Below the pieces are notes generated by a model, which was given only the letters and a program-made list of their open reading frames with translations, was not told where the DNA came from and ran no database searches. A program made the position numbers and the translations under genes. Shown in pieces: positions 35,401-43,698 of a stretch of 64,000 nucleotides of DNA. How positions within the stretch are numbered: the stretch's first letter is position 1; the number at the start of each line of letters is the position of its first letter. This DNA comes from an uncultured Peptococcaceae bacterium. GTDB taxonomy: Bacteria > Bacillota > Peptococcia > Peptococcales > Peptococcaceae. The DNA is taken from contig CAJUDO010000013.1 of the NCBI GenBank assembly GCA_910585405.1, positions 1 to 64,000 of the forward strand, in the 5' to 3' direction.

Positions 35401-35835
35401 TTCTTCATTTTCGGCTGCTTTTTCTACACCCGGAATGGTTGGCACACCAACACTGGTGGCCACAATTTTGGACTGGATTTTATCGCCCAGCGCGTCCATC
35501 ATCTCATGAGTAGGCCCAATGAACGCAATGCCGGCTTCTTCACACTGCTTGGCGAATTCGGCATTTTCAGATAAGAAACCATAACCTGGATGGATTGCGT
35601 CAACTGCTTTCGCTTTCGCCAGTTCAATGATTTCGCCAATACTCAGATAAGCATCCACTGGTGATTTGCCCTTCCCAATCTGGTAAGATTCATCGGCCAG
35701 TGTTCTGAACAGAGAATTTTTGTCTTCTTCAGAATAAATTGCAACACTGCGAATTCCCAGTTCCCGACAGGCACGGAATACGCGAATGGCAATTTCACCA
35801 CGGTTTGCTACCAATACACGTTTAAATTTTTGCAT
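32404..35835 (-). CDS. pyc: Pyruvate carboxylase
   Basis: A 1143-aa single-chain pyruvate carboxylase that makes oxaloacetate from pyruvate, bicarbonate and ATP. The biotin carboxylase domain (about 1-455) has KRVLVANRGEIAIRVFRACR, the Gly-rich LKASAGGGGRGMRIV and VEFLVDASGQHYFIEMNPRI. The carboxyltransferase domain (about 525-800) has DTTFRDAHQSLMATRVRTRD and the zinc-binding HLHTHDTTG. A PYC/tetramer region follows. The C-terminal carrier domain has the biotinylated lysine in VLEAMKMET (about residue 1110). The order matches full-length Pyc. AGGAGG precedes the ATG. A monocistronic anaplerotic gene. Confidence 0.99.
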   Translation of the reverse strand: MQKFKRVLVANRGEIAIRVFRACRELGIRSVAIYSEEDKNSLFRTLADESYQIGKGKSPVDAYLSIGEIIELAKAKAVDAIHPGYGFLSENAEFAKQCEEAGIAFIGPTHEMMDALGDKIQSKIVATSVGVPTIPGVEKAAENEEEVQEYAKVCGYPLILKASAGGGGRGMRIVRDEKDLLQEYRSAKSEAKKAFGIDTIFVEKYIENPKHIEVQVLGDKHGNLVHLFERDCSIQRRHQKVIEFGPALCLSEEQRQAICSDALKIAGSVHYRGAGTVEFLVDASGQHYFIEMNPRIQVEHTVSEMITGVDIVQAQILVAEGYPLNSEEINIKSQDDIKANGYAIQCRITTEDPANNFAPDTGIIDVYRSSSGNGIRLDGGNAFTGSVISPYYDSLLVKVIAHSRTFNDTVNKALRALKETNIKGVKTNIGFIMNVLNHEDFRNGNCDTNFIAKTPELFTANKKGDKELKLLKFLGEKVVNETKGVKPKFDVPRVPTDYTVPADLSGTKQYLDAYGPEKLAKWVLDQKRLLLTDTTFRDAHQSLMATRVRTRDMNLIADATSVIEKDAFSLEMWGGATFDVAYRFLKESPWERLDLLRQKIPNVLFQMLLRGANAVGYKNYPDNVIRAFVKESADAGIDVFRIFDSLNWLKGMEVAIDETLKQNKVCEACLCYTGDIMDASRDKYTLQYYVKMAKELEKAGTHILGIKDMSGLLKPAAARKLVSTLKQEIGIPIHLHTHDTTGNGVATVLAASEAGVDIADCAINAMAGLTSQPALNSIVAALEHTDRETGMSVDDLQKVSDYWSAVRPVYGGFESGLKATNAEIYKYEIPGGQYSNLKAQVESFGLGHRFDDVKKMYRDVNMMLGDIVKVTPSSKVVGDLTIFMIQNDLTPENIYEKAKSMDFPDSVVTYFEGMMGQPEGGFPEKLQQLVLKGKEPITCRPGELLPAEDFAEIKKHLDEEFGIDADMKQVMSYCMYPKVYEDYLEAKLDNGEFVHMGSDVFFHGITEGETCEIALSEGKILVTKLVEIRKPDMEGFRELIFEVNGNRRTVKILDKAAKSVATVASTVMADEGNPNEVGANIPGTLIKLLVKEGDEVKENEPIAVLEAMKMETNVLATATGKIGKINVKEGQQVVAGELIATIE

Positions 35836-35860
35836 TCTTGGTACCTCCTAAATTTATTGT

Positions 35861-35878
35861 CATAATCGTTGAATTATG
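35861..35878. promoter_or_regulatory. Palindrome in the pyc leader
   Basis: CATAAT-N6-ATTATG lies 26 bp before the pyc ATG and could be an operator or a leader hairpin. A TATAAT is also found on the minus strand farther upstream near 35898, with a weak -35. Confidence 0.35.
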
Positions 35879-35978
35879 TCACATATTATTAAGATTATAC
35901 TACATTGTTTCTGATAATTACAGTCCTATTTTGCGATTTTTATATAAATGTAATTTATTTACCTGACAATCAGCATTT

Positions 35979-36007
35979 TTGCAAAAACAATCCAATTATG
36001 CTATAAT
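35979..36007 (+). promoter_or_regulatory. Promoter of the 105-aa membrane protein gene
   Basis: TTGCAA (35979-35984) and TATAAT (36002-36007) are spaced 17 bp apart. This sits about 57 bp before the start. Confidence 0.85.
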
Positions 36008-36063
36008 AAATTTTAAATATTCTCATTTTCCGCACATATCTTATTTTCAGGAGGACACTTTTC

Positions 36064-36381
36064 ATGAAAAAAATACAAAAAATCAGTTCACGTATTATCA
36101 TAGCGCTGGCTATACTTTGGGCAGTAGCTGTTGTAGCAGGACTCTTCCCCTCTTTGGGCTGGAGTTATCTGGGCATTGGCTTTCTCAGTGCTTATATCGG
36201 CATCCAGAATATTATTCTCCTAGTTTACGGACAACGCACCGGCGATATGCCGGAAAAAATTGCTTATCTCATCAATCGCCACGGAAATGATAAGGGCATG
36301 GTTCAATATGTGCTGGTTAACATCATGCTCTATTTGTTTATCGGTCTGATTGTCATGTACTGTGGTTGGACAATGCTGTAG
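36064..36381 (+). CDS. Small membrane protein, unknown function
   Basis: A 105-aa protein with three hydrophobic stretches (about residues 11-28, 33-54 and 80-103). A polar loop GQRTGDMPEKIAYLINRHGN lies between the second and third. It has its own near-consensus promoter, a CAGGAGG ribosome binding site and a very strong terminator, so it is a real single-gene unit. I recognise no family. Confidence 0.7.
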   Translation: MKKIQKISSRIIIALAILWAVAVVAGLFPSLGWSYLGIGFLSAYIGIQNIILLVYGQRTGDMPEKIAYLINRHGNDKGMVQYVLVNIMLYLFIGLIVMYCGWTML

Positions 36382-36382
36382 G

Positions 36383-36437
36383 GTCAATAGAAAAGGGCGC
36401 CTTCCCCAAATTTGAGAAGGCGCCCTTTTCTATTGAC
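36383..36437. terminator. Bidirectional terminator between convergent genes
   Basis: A perfect 22-bp stem (GTCAATAGAAAAGGGCGCCTTC at 36383-36404 and its complement to 36437 in shortened form) with T-rich flanks on both strands. It serves the 105-aa gene and the HAD gene on the other strand. Confidence 0.9.
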
Positions 36438-36489
36438 TAAATGGATTTATCATTTATCATGCTTTTCAAATCAGCACCGACATAAAAAA

Positions 36490-37191
36490 TCACAACCCGC
36501 GCACTAATTCCAGCAAATCTTTCCTACTCCCTTTTCTTCCTCTGTAATCCTGCACCGCTTCGGCAGAATCCTCATTGAGGATCAGATAAAACTCCATACC
36601 TAATTCCTGCGCAGCGCCATCGTCTCTGATGCTATTCCCCACCATCAAGCATTCTTTGGGCTCCAAGTGGAAGCGTTCACATATCTCCTGATAAAACCGT
36701 ACATTAGGTTTTGCGCTGCTATAGTTTTCAAAGCTGGTAATCTCCAGCCAATTTACATCACCGGTGCCACTCCACAATACTCTCTGCTGATTGGCAATCT
36801 GCGGCACCAGAGGATTGGTTGCCACAATCAGCTGATACCCTTTTGCTTCCAACAAATGTACCAACTTTCTCATGTCCTCGTCAGGTACATAGCCATCGCC
36901 GATATGGGCATAATCTGTCCTGTAAAACTCAAAAAACAAAGGCTCCATCTCTACCCGCTTATGACCGCAATTCCGCTCAAAAGCTTGCCAATAAACAAGT
37001 TCATTGGTTTGTTTTCCATTATTTCCCTTCATGGCTTCTATACCAGAGCCCGTAGCAGTTACAATTGCATTCCCCTTGCCCGGAAACTTTTTTTCAAAAA
37101 AGCCAATCATTCGCTTCAAGGTTTCTTTTTCAAAAGCATTTTCGCCCATATTCAATAGTGTACCGTCCATATCAAATAAGATTGTTTTCAT
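36490..37191 (-). CDS. HAD-superfamily hydrolase
   Basis: A 233-aa HAD phosphatase-like protein. Motif I is ILFDMDGTLL (nucleophile Asp about 7), motif II LIVATNP, motif III around SSAKPNVRFYQEI, and motif IV LMVGNSIRDDGAAQ. A helical cap lies between residues 18 and 95. It converges with the 105-aa gene across a shared terminator. The substrate is unknown. Confidence 0.88.
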   Translation of the reverse strand: MKTILFDMDGTLLNMGENAFEKETLKRMIGFFEKKFPGKGNAIVTATGSGIEAMKGNNGKQTNELVYWQAFERNCGHKRVEMEPLFFEFYRTDYAHIGDGYVPDEDMRKLVHLLEAKGYQLIVATNPLVPQIANQQRVLWSGTGDVNWLEITSFENYSSAKPNVRFYQEICERFHLEPKECLMVGNSIRDDGAAQELGMEFYLILNEDSAEAVQDYRGRKGSRKDLLELVRGL

Positions 37192-37320
37192 GTTTGTCCC
37201 ATCCCGTTTGTCAAAGTTTATTTGTATGTTTCAGCATGTACCAATTATACTCTAAAGCGTTTCTTTCTGCAAAGGATCATATGAAACAGAGAATGCTTGT
37301 ATCGCAGAAACAATTTCATC

Positions 37321-37929
37321 TTATTGTTCAAGTTGTTTCTGCACAGTGCCGTTCATTTTCACAAACATGAATGCAGTAAAGGGTACCATGATGAGTAGTA
37401 GATAAAATCCCCACTGCTCTGTCAGAACAAAACTAGAACCCATCACAGCAAGCGCCTGTTTGGCAAAAAACATAAAGCCGATTTCTGTAATGGACAAAAT
37501 AGAGCCAATCATAAAACGCTGCGTCAGATTCAACGCATAGGTCAACGGTACAAGTATACTGATAAATACCAGATTGCACAGGAATACCAGCAGAAAGGTT
37601 TCCCGCAAAAATGCATTCTCCACATACCCTTCATAGCATATACTCCCCAAAGTTGTAATCGCCTTTAAGTAAAGCAAACCTAAAATCATTAAGATATAAC
37701 TCATAATATATCGACTGAACAGTTCCTGTTCTTCCGACACATCCGCTGCAAAACAGGTGACATTTTTTGTCTGGGAGAAAAATGGCAGAAAAGCCATGCA
37801 TAGTCCTGTAAGCATAATAGCATTGCCCGATAAAAAGGTACGAATTGTAATCAAGCTTGCCATGATACATACCATAGGATTGAGCCGCAGATTTAAAAAT
37901 TGTCCAATCACCAAATGCACCATTTTCAT
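37321..37929 (-). CDS. Putative ABC-2-type membrane permease, orphan
   Basis: A 202-aa protein with about six hydrophobic segments, shaped like the short ABC-2 permease subunits of Bacillota that usually travel with a GntR regulator and an ATPase gene. Here no ATPase or regulator is adjacent. The ATG at 37929 has GGTGA six bases upstream; a GTG at 37938 is the alternative. The central loop CFAADVSEEQELFSRYIMSY resembles the loop of that family. Assignment is by shape and moderate similarity only. Confidence 0.55.
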   Translation of the reverse strand: MKMVHLVIGQFLNLRLNPMVCIMASLITIRTFLSGNAIMLTGLCMAFLPFFSQTKNVTCFAADVSEEQELFSRYIMSYILMILGLLYLKAITTLGSICYEGYVENAFLRETFLLVFLCNLVFISILVPLTYALNLTQRFMIGSILSITEIGFMFFAKQALAVMGSSFVLTEQWGFYLLLIMVPFTAFMFVKMNGTVQKQLEQ

Positions 37930-38048
37930 AAGTCTCACCGCTTTCTTGTTTATATCTGTTATTATATGCTATATATACATATATGTCAATAAGAATTTAC
38001 TAAATTGAAGTAGTTTTCTGTGATGTAAATCAATATGCCCATTCCAAT

Positions 38049-38090
38049 AAAAAAGCTGAAGCGGCACAAAAAACCACTTCAACTTTTTTA
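38049..38090. terminator. Terminator downstream of the nfeD-floA operon
   Basis: AAAAAAGCTGAAGcGG pairs with CCACTTCAaCTTTTTT around an ACAAAAAA-type loop. A and T runs at both ends make it bidirectional. It follows the gene that stops at 38129. Confidence 0.8.
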
Positions 38091-38128
38091 TTTTAATAAG
38101 TCTCTACACAAATCATTTATTTAGCTGT

Positions 38129-38794
38129 TCAGCGATGAAAGCGGGGAGCTCTATTTTGGTAAGCTTTTGGTTTTCCCAAAATTTCTGACCAAATCATACC
38201 TTGTATCAAACTAGCTTCATCGGTTTTTACAATGGCAGCCTTTTGCTGCATATCCTTTTGTTTCTGGCCGCTGTATTTAATATTGGGATTAAGCTCAATC
38301 CGGTGTTCACAAACTATATCATTTTCATAAGCATTTTTCAGAGGTTTCACACTGGCGGCTACCTTTGTGTGTTCTTCCCTTTGTTCTCGATCTGGCCGCT
38401 GTTCCATTAGAGTCTGCTTCGTCGGTTGGGATGATGTCCCGGCTTGTGATACAGCCTTTTCACCTTTTCCGGTATGTTTTTTTGCTGGCGAAACCGTTTT
38501 TACCTTTGCTACTGATTTTTCCTTTTTAGAATTCTCTTTTCCTGCAGAAGCAAGCTGCTTATCGGCCTCTTCTATGAAATCCATCAAATTACCCAAAATA
38601 CTACCGCCCGTTTGCACCTTTTTAGTACTTGAATTTGTACTGCCAGCCAGAGTATTTCCCTTATCCTTATGCGTAACCGGCGGCTGTTTTCCGCTTTTTT
38701 GTCGCTGTGCTTTTTGTTCTTTTGCTTTATTGCTCTTCTGCACACTGTCATATACGGTAATCGCAATAAAAATTATTATCCCCAGCCATTCCAT
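38129..38794 (-). CDS. Membrane-anchored Lys/Gln-rich protein in the YqfB position
   Basis: A 221-aa protein with one N-terminal helix (MEWLGIIIFIAITVYDSV) and a long hydrophilic, Lys-, Gln-, Ser- and Thr-rich region that looks disordered. It directly follows floA, as a short yqfB gene does in Bacillus, but is much longer. A short acidic patch LGNLMDFIEEADKQLASA and a structured C-terminus (ASLIQGMIWSEILGKPKAYQ) are the only conserved-looking parts. No function can be given. Confidence 0.6.
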   Translation of the reverse strand: MEWLGIIIFIAITVYDSVQKSNKAKEQKAQRQKSGKQPPVTHKDKGNTLAGSTNSSTKKVQTGGSILGNLMDFIEEADKQLASAGKENSKKEKSVAKVKTVSPAKKHTGKGEKAVSQAGTSSQPTKQTLMEQRPDREQREEHTKVAASVKPLKNAYENDIVCEHRIELNPNIKYSGQKQKDMQQKAAIVKTDEASLIQGMIWSEILGKPKAYQNRAPRFHR

Positions 38795-38804
38795 AGGCCA
38801 TCAC

Positions 38805-39779
38805 CTATTCTTTATCTGCTGTCGGATTCGTTGCCGAGGCAATGTGATCCCGCATCGTAGTATCTGCCTGCACGTTTAATAAATTGTAATAATCCATCAC
38901 GCCCATATTTCCGTTGCGCAACGCTTCTGCCATGGCAATAGGCACTTCTGCCTCTGCTTCCACAACGCGCGCTCTCATTTCCTGCACCCGTGCTTTCATT
39001 TCCTGTTCTTGGGCAACTGCCATCGCACGCCGTTCTTCTGCTTTTGCCTGTGCGATATTTTTATCTGCCTCTGCCTGGTCAATCTGTAATTCTGCACCAA
39101 TATTCTTTCCTACATCCACATCTGCAATATCAATGGAAAGGATTTCAAAAGCGGTTCCTGAATCCAGCCCTTTCGCCAAAACAGTTTTAGAGATATTATC
39201 TGGATTTTCCAATACATCTTTATGGCTTTCCGCACTGCCGACGGTACTTACAATCCCTTCGCCGACACGGGCAATAATGGTTTCTTCCCCTGCGCCGCCC
39301 ACCAAACGGTCAATATTGGCACGCACTGTCACACGGGCAATTGCTTTTACCTGAATCCCATTTTTGGCCATCGCTGCAATCACCGGAGTTTCGATAACCT
39401 TCGGTGTAACGGAAACCATAACAGCCTCCTTCACATCACGACCCGCCAAGTCAATGGCCGCCGCTCTGGAAAAATTCAATTCAATTCCGGCACGTTCTGC
39501 CGCAATTAACGCATCAATTACCTTATCTACATTCCCGCCTGCCAGATAATGTGCTTCTAACTTGGAAGTATCCATATCCAGCCCTGCTTTGATTGCCTTA
39601 ATCAAAGGCATCACGATTTTCTGCGGCGGTACCCGTCTCAAACGCATACCTACCAAATTGAACAAACCTACTTTTACACCTGCTGCCAATGCTGAAATCC
39701 ACAACCCGATGGGAACAAAACGGAAAAACAGCATCAGCAAAATTAATACTAATAAAATTGTAATAACAAATCCACCCAT
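38805..39779 (-). CDS. floA: Flotillin-like protein FloA
   Basis: A 324-aa flotillin-like (YqfA) protein that organises membrane microdomains. An N-terminal hydrophobic segment (about 1-35) is followed by an SPFH-type domain with TSKLEAHYLAGGNVDKVIDA. A coiled coil ends the protein, rich in Ala and Glu (EADKNIAQAKAEERRAMAVA). The stop and start of nfeD and floA overlap (TAATG), so the two are coupled. NfeD-FloA is the standard sigma-W-type envelope pair in Bacillota. Confidence 0.96.
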   Translation of the reverse strand: MGGFVITILLVLILLMLFFRFVPIGLWISALAAGVKVGLFNLVGMRLRRVPPQKIVMPLIKAIKAGLDMDTSKLEAHYLAGGNVDKVIDALIAAERAGIELNFSRAAAIDLAGRDVKEAVMVSVTPKVIETPVIAAMAKNGIQVKAIARVTVRANIDRLVGGAGEETIIARVGEGIVSTVGSAESHKDVLENPDNISKTVLAKGLDSGTAFEILSIDIADVDVGKNIGAELQIDQAEADKNIAQAKAEERRAMAVAQEQEMKARVQEMRARVVEAEAEVPIAMAEALRNGNMGVMDYYNLLNVQADTTMRDHIASATNPTADKE

Positions 39780-41098
39780 TACTCTTTTATCCTCCTTTTT
39801 TCAACTACCAGCCAAGTTCCGTCTTTTCGCGTCACTTGTACCGGTTCTCCTTTTTCAATATATTCACCCCGCGTTACCACATCAATCCGAGTACCATCTT
39901 CCAGTTCCACAGTACCCGCCGGGCGCAACGTGGTAATTGCCACACCGTATTGCCCTACATAATCAGCCTGCTCCTGTCTGCCAGCTACATAACCTTCCTC
40001 TGTAGTCAGACGTTCCCGTACCATCAAACGCTCGAAGAAACGGCTCTTACTGAAAAGCTTGAACAAAATCGGTGCACAAATCACCATCACTAAAAGTATA
40101 ATCGCCAAATATTTAACCGCCGTAGCCACATCTGGTGTTGTCAGAAAAATACTGCCGATAATACAGCCTATTCCGCCCAACGCGAAAATACCAAAGCCCG
40201 GAGTCAATATTTCAATAAAACATAAGATGAGCCCTGCCAAAAATAACAGCAGTGCAAACCAGCTCGCCATACCTGCTATCATATGTCCTCCAAAATATAA
40301 AGAAAGTAATACAACACCTGCTACTGCAAATACGCCTATTCCCGGTGTAAATGCCTCGCCAATCAGACACAAAACACCCAAAGACAACAAAAACGGTGCA
40401 ACATTGGGATGGGTAATAATTCGTGTAAATCGTTCTGCGCCAGTCATTTCGCTGTAAAATAATTCAGCGTTTTCTCCATTCAGCCACTCAAGCAATTCTT
40501 TGCGATCATTCACAAGCACATCAGCCATTCCCAATTCAATTGCGCGCTGCGGCGTCAGCGTCAGCAATTTTCCTTTTTCAACAATGCCGTCCAGTTCCAT
40601 ATCGCGATCGACAAAAGCCTTTGCAATCTCAGGATCACGGCCTTTATCCTCTGCAATGGCAGCAAATTCTTCTCGCCACGGACCCAAGTACTTTTCATCC
40701 GCTGTGGTTCCGTTAATGAGCATTTCTGCATCGCCCAGTGTACTTCCTGGCATCATGGCAATCTTATCGCAGCACAATGCAATATAAGCACCGGCTGATA
40801 ATGCATGATCCTTTATCAAAGCTACCGTTTCCATATCGCTGTTGTAGAGAATGCGCTTAATATCTTGCGCTGCATCCACTCTGCCCCCCGGCGTATCCAG
40901 CTCTAAAATCAGTATGTCGACATGCTTTTCTTTTGCTGCCGCAACATTGCGCTCCAGATAAGACGCCAATCCTGATTCCACAGCATTATCTACTGTAATC
41001 AGCATAATTTTTTGCGGCGGCGCATCAGCCCACGCCATTGGCACCATTCCTAATATACAATACAAAAGCAGAATAATTCCTGAAACTATTTTTTTCAT
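39779..41098 (-). CDS. nfeD: NfeD-family ClpP-like membrane serine protease
   Basis: A 439-aa NfeD protein. A signal peptide (MKKIVSGIILLLYCILGMVP) is followed by a ClpP-type domain with LDTPGGRVDAAQDI and the catalytic serine in DHALSAGAYIALCCD (about residues 98-112). About five transmembrane helices lie between 238 and 345. A C-terminal OB-fold NfeD domain ends the protein (TTEEGYVAGRQEQADYVGQ to VVEKRRIKE). It cooperates with FloA. Confidence 0.95.
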   Translation of the reverse strand: MKKIVSGIILLLYCILGMVPMAWADAPPQKIMLITVDNAVESGLASYLERNVAAAKEKHVDILILELDTPGGRVDAAQDIKRILYNSDMETVALIKDHALSAGAYIALCCDKIAMMPGSTLGDAEMLINGTTADEKYLGPWREEFAAIAEDKGRDPEIAKAFVDRDMELDGIVEKGKLLTLTPQRAIELGMADVLVNDRKELLEWLNGENAELFYSEMTGAERFTRIITHPNVAPFLLSLGVLCLIGEAFTPGIGVFAVAGVVLLSLYFGGHMIAGMASWFALLLFLAGLILCFIEILTPGFGIFALGGIGCIIGSIFLTTPDVATAVKYLAIILLVMVICAPILFKLFSKSRFFERLMVRERLTTEEGYVAGRQEQADYVGQYGVAITTLRPAGTVELEDGTRIDVVTRGEYIEKGEPVQVTRKDGTWLVVEKRRIKE

Positions 41099-41163
41099 CT
41101 CGCCTCACCTCCTCAAAGTCCCTTTTACAGACCAACTGCTGACCCATGTCTCCTAAGTGAATG

Positions 41164-42852
41164 TCAAACCCCTAGACAAAATTGACACTGGGTAAAAAAG
41201 CGCTGTCCTGCACTGTCAAAAATCCAGCTGAAGGCTCCTCCGTATTTCTGCGTGATTCGCTTAATTTGTTCGATTCCTTTTCCATGCAGTTCAGGGTCTG
41301 CTTTCTGCGTGCAAAGATGACCATTTTGCACACATGGAACCCTCTCACAGCTATTTTCCATACGTAAGAGAACAAACCCTGCCTCATCCTGTAGAATATC
41401 TAAATATAAATAGGCTTCCTCTTGACACGCAGAATGCTCTATCCCATTATCCAGCAAATTGCCAATCATAATGCACAAATCATAATCGCTGATAAAATCC
41501 AATAGATGTTCATCGCCGCTGAATTGAAAATCCATTTGCTTTGCCTCTGCCAATGCCGCTTTTTGGTTTAATAAGCAGTTCAATACAATGCGCTGGCTAT
41601 ATTGTTTGGTCTCACTGACTGGCAAGGCCGCCTGCAGCTCTCGCAAATAGCTTCTGGCCTGCTCTACATTTCCACATTCCAACAAACCAGACAAGCAAAC
41701 AAAATGATTCTGCAAATCATGACGATAAATACGCTGCGCTTCCTCCTGCCGCTCTAGACGAGCCTGCTGTTCTTCCAACAGCATTTCATAGCTTCGCTGT
41801 CCTTGGCTGTCCGATGCACTTTGAACCTGCTCTTTGGTTTCATTTTGCTTGTCAAAATGATTATATCCTTTTTGCTGCACCATCTGCCATTTTCCATTTT
41901 GCTGTAGATAGATGCCCTCACCGTCACGCACTGTACCAATAAAGAAAAGGGGCTTTCCTGTCAGGAGCTCATATTGCTGTTTGATTTCTGCAGCTTTCTC
42001 TGCTGCTATGGTGCCCACCAACTGATAATCCTCACCGCCGGTCATTGCCCACTGCAATCCATCTGCTCCGACTTGCTCTGCTAAATGTAGGCAATCTTCA
42101 TCCACAGGAATTTTCTCTGGTTGCAGCTTCAGCGCTACATGACTTGCCTTTGCGATTTCCTCGCATTCGGAAAGCAGACCATCGCTGATGTCATTCAGGG
42201 CATGCAGTGCATCCCCAGCCAAATGATTCAACACGCCAATTTCCTCACAGCAAGGCTCTGGCTGACAGTGACACTGTAACAAATGGGTTGTATCCAGCTG
42301 CGAAAAAACCTGATCCTCATGCAAAATCATTTCCAGACCTGCGCGACTGCCACCTAAGGCGCCTGTCACAAAAACGATATCCCCCGGCTGCGCATCTTTA
42401 CGCAAATGAAGCTGATTTTTTGCTACCTTTCCCAACACCGTCACATTGATGGTCAACTTATCCGCAGAAGTAGTGTCCCCACCAATGATATTAACGCGAT
42501 ATCTTTTGCAGATATCCTCCACACCTCGATAAAATTCCTGCCATTCCTCTACTGTATAATCTGCTGGCAACGCCATAGAGAGCAAAATGTGCACTGGTTT
42601 TCCGCCCATCGCTGCCACATCGCTGAGATTAACCGCTACAGACTTATAGCCCAAATGATACGGAGAAATTCGCCCGCGAATAAAATGTACATCTTCTACC
42701 AGCAAATCGCAACTGACCAACTGATAGAAAGTATCATCTAAAGGCAGTACTGCGCAATCATCACCGATTCCTAAAATGAGTTGTTCCGGCGCAAATGCAG
42801 GAATCTGAATTAAATCAATCAAGCCAAATTCTCCTAGCGAATCTAGTTTCAC
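41164..42852 (-). CDS. thiL: Thiamine-phosphate kinase fused to a histidine-kinase-like domain
   Basis: A 562-aa fusion. Residues 1 to about 325 are ThiL (thiamine monophosphate kinase): GEFGLIDLI, ILGIGDDCAVLPL, SCDLLVEDVHF, VNLSDVAAMGGKP, INIIGGDTTSADKL-like and TGALGGSRAGL. After a Gln/Glu-rich coiled coil, RHDLQNHF (His about 378) matches an H-box of AgrC/DcuS-like kinases. An N-box in MIGNLLDNGIEHSACQ (about 467) and a G-box GKGIEQIKRITQKYGG complete a GHKL ATPase. The reading frame is open throughout. The GTG at 42852 has GGAGAGAAGG upstream; the TTG at 42873 is the alternative. A thiamine enzyme fused to a signalling kinase is unusual. Confidence 0.85.
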   Translation of the reverse strand: MKLDSLGEFGLIDLIQIPAFAPEQLILGIGDDCAVLPLDDTFYQLVSCDLLVEDVHFIRGRISPYHLGYKSVAVNLSDVAAMGGKPVHILLSMALPADYTVEEWQEFYRGVEDICKRYRVNIIGGDTTSADKLTINVTVLGKVAKNQLHLRKDAQPGDIVFVTGALGGSRAGLEMILHEDQVFSQLDTTHLLQCHCQPEPCCEEIGVLNHLAGDALHALNDISDGLLSECEEIAKASHVALKLQPEKIPVDEDCLHLAEQVGADGLQWAMTGGEDYQLVGTIAAEKAAEIKQQYELLTGKPLFFIGTVRDGEGIYLQQNGKWQMVQQKGYNHFDKQNETKEQVQSASDSQGQRSYEMLLEEQQARLERQEEAQRIYRHDLQNHFVCLSGLLECGNVEQARSYLRELQAALPVSETKQYSQRIVLNCLLNQKAALAEAKQMDFQFSGDEHLLDFISDYDLCIMIGNLLDNGIEHSACQEEAYLYLDILQDEAGFVLLRMENSCERVPCVQNGHLCTQKADPELHGKGIEQIKRITQKYGGAFSWIFDSAGQRFFTQCQFCLGV

Positions 42853-42878
42853 GGCTGTACCTTCTCTCCTCAATTTTT

Positions 42879-43676
42879 CTATCTGATTAAGCTATAGTTA
42901 TGTCTTACTGGCCCACTGCCATGACCAATCTCATCCATCCTTCCATGATAAAGCGCCTGTGTTAAATACTGTTTTGCTGCCTGTACTGCCTGCGGCAAAG
43001 TTTTTCCCTGGGCAAGATAGGTTGCCAATGCAGCCGACAGAGTGCATCCTGTGCCATGGGTGTTTTTGCTATTGATTCGCTGTTCTGTAAAATAGATAAA
43101 TTGCCCATCTGCAGTGTAAAGCACATCTGTAGCACCCTCTTCTAAATGACCACCTTTCACCAATACATTGGTGCAGCCCATTTCTTCACAAATCCGTTTG
43201 CCCGCACACTGCATATCTGCTAACGTATGAATCTCCATATTCGCCAGCACTGCCGCTTCCTGCAAATTAGGAGTAACCAAAAAAGCGCGGGGCAATAACA
43301 ACTGTCGCACAGCATCAATGGCATCTGGCTGCAACAGCAAATCACCACTGGTTGACACCATCACTGGATCCACTACTACATTAGACAAACGATAAGCACT
43401 TATTTTTTCGCTGACCAGTTCCACAACTGCTTTACTGGAAAGCATTCCTGTTTTCACCCCATGAAAAGTAATATCCTGGCAAACTGCATCTAACTGTGCG
43501 GCAATCCCCTCCAAGGGTACTTCATACACACCCTGTACACCTTGAGTATTTTGCGCAGTCACTGCAGTAATAACACTGGCACCGTAAGCGCCCAGCATTG
43601 TAATCGTTTTCAAATCAGCCTGAATCCCAGCACCTCCACCGGAATCAGAACCTGCAATCGTTAAGATATGTTTCAT
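42879..43676 (-). CDS. thiD: Hydroxymethylpyrimidine (phosphate) kinase
   Basis: A 265-aa ThiD of the ribokinase family that phosphorylates HMP and HMP-P for thiamine synthesis. The N-terminus MKHILTIAGSDSGGGAGIQA is the family hallmark. Other motifs are GVKTGML, VVDPVMVSTSGD and the catalytic NTHGTGCTLSAALAT. The ATG at 43676 has AAGGAAT upstream. It lies 26 bp before the ThiL-kinase gene, with which it probably forms an operon. Confidence 0.97.
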   Translation of the reverse strand: MKHILTIAGSDSGGGAGIQADLKTITMLGAYGASVITAVTAQNTQGVQGVYEVPLEGIAAQLDAVCQDITFHGVKTGMLSSKAVVELVSEKISAYRLSNVVVDPVMVSTSGDLLLQPDAIDAVRQLLLPRAFLVTPNLQEAAVLANMEIHTLADMQCAGKRICEEMGCTNVLVKGGHLEEGATDVLYTADGQFIYFTEQRINSKNTHGTGCTLSAALATYLAQGKTLPQAVQAAKQYLTQALYHGRMDEIGHGSGPVRHNYSLIR

Positions 43677-43698
43677 TTTATCTATTCCTTTTCTATTT

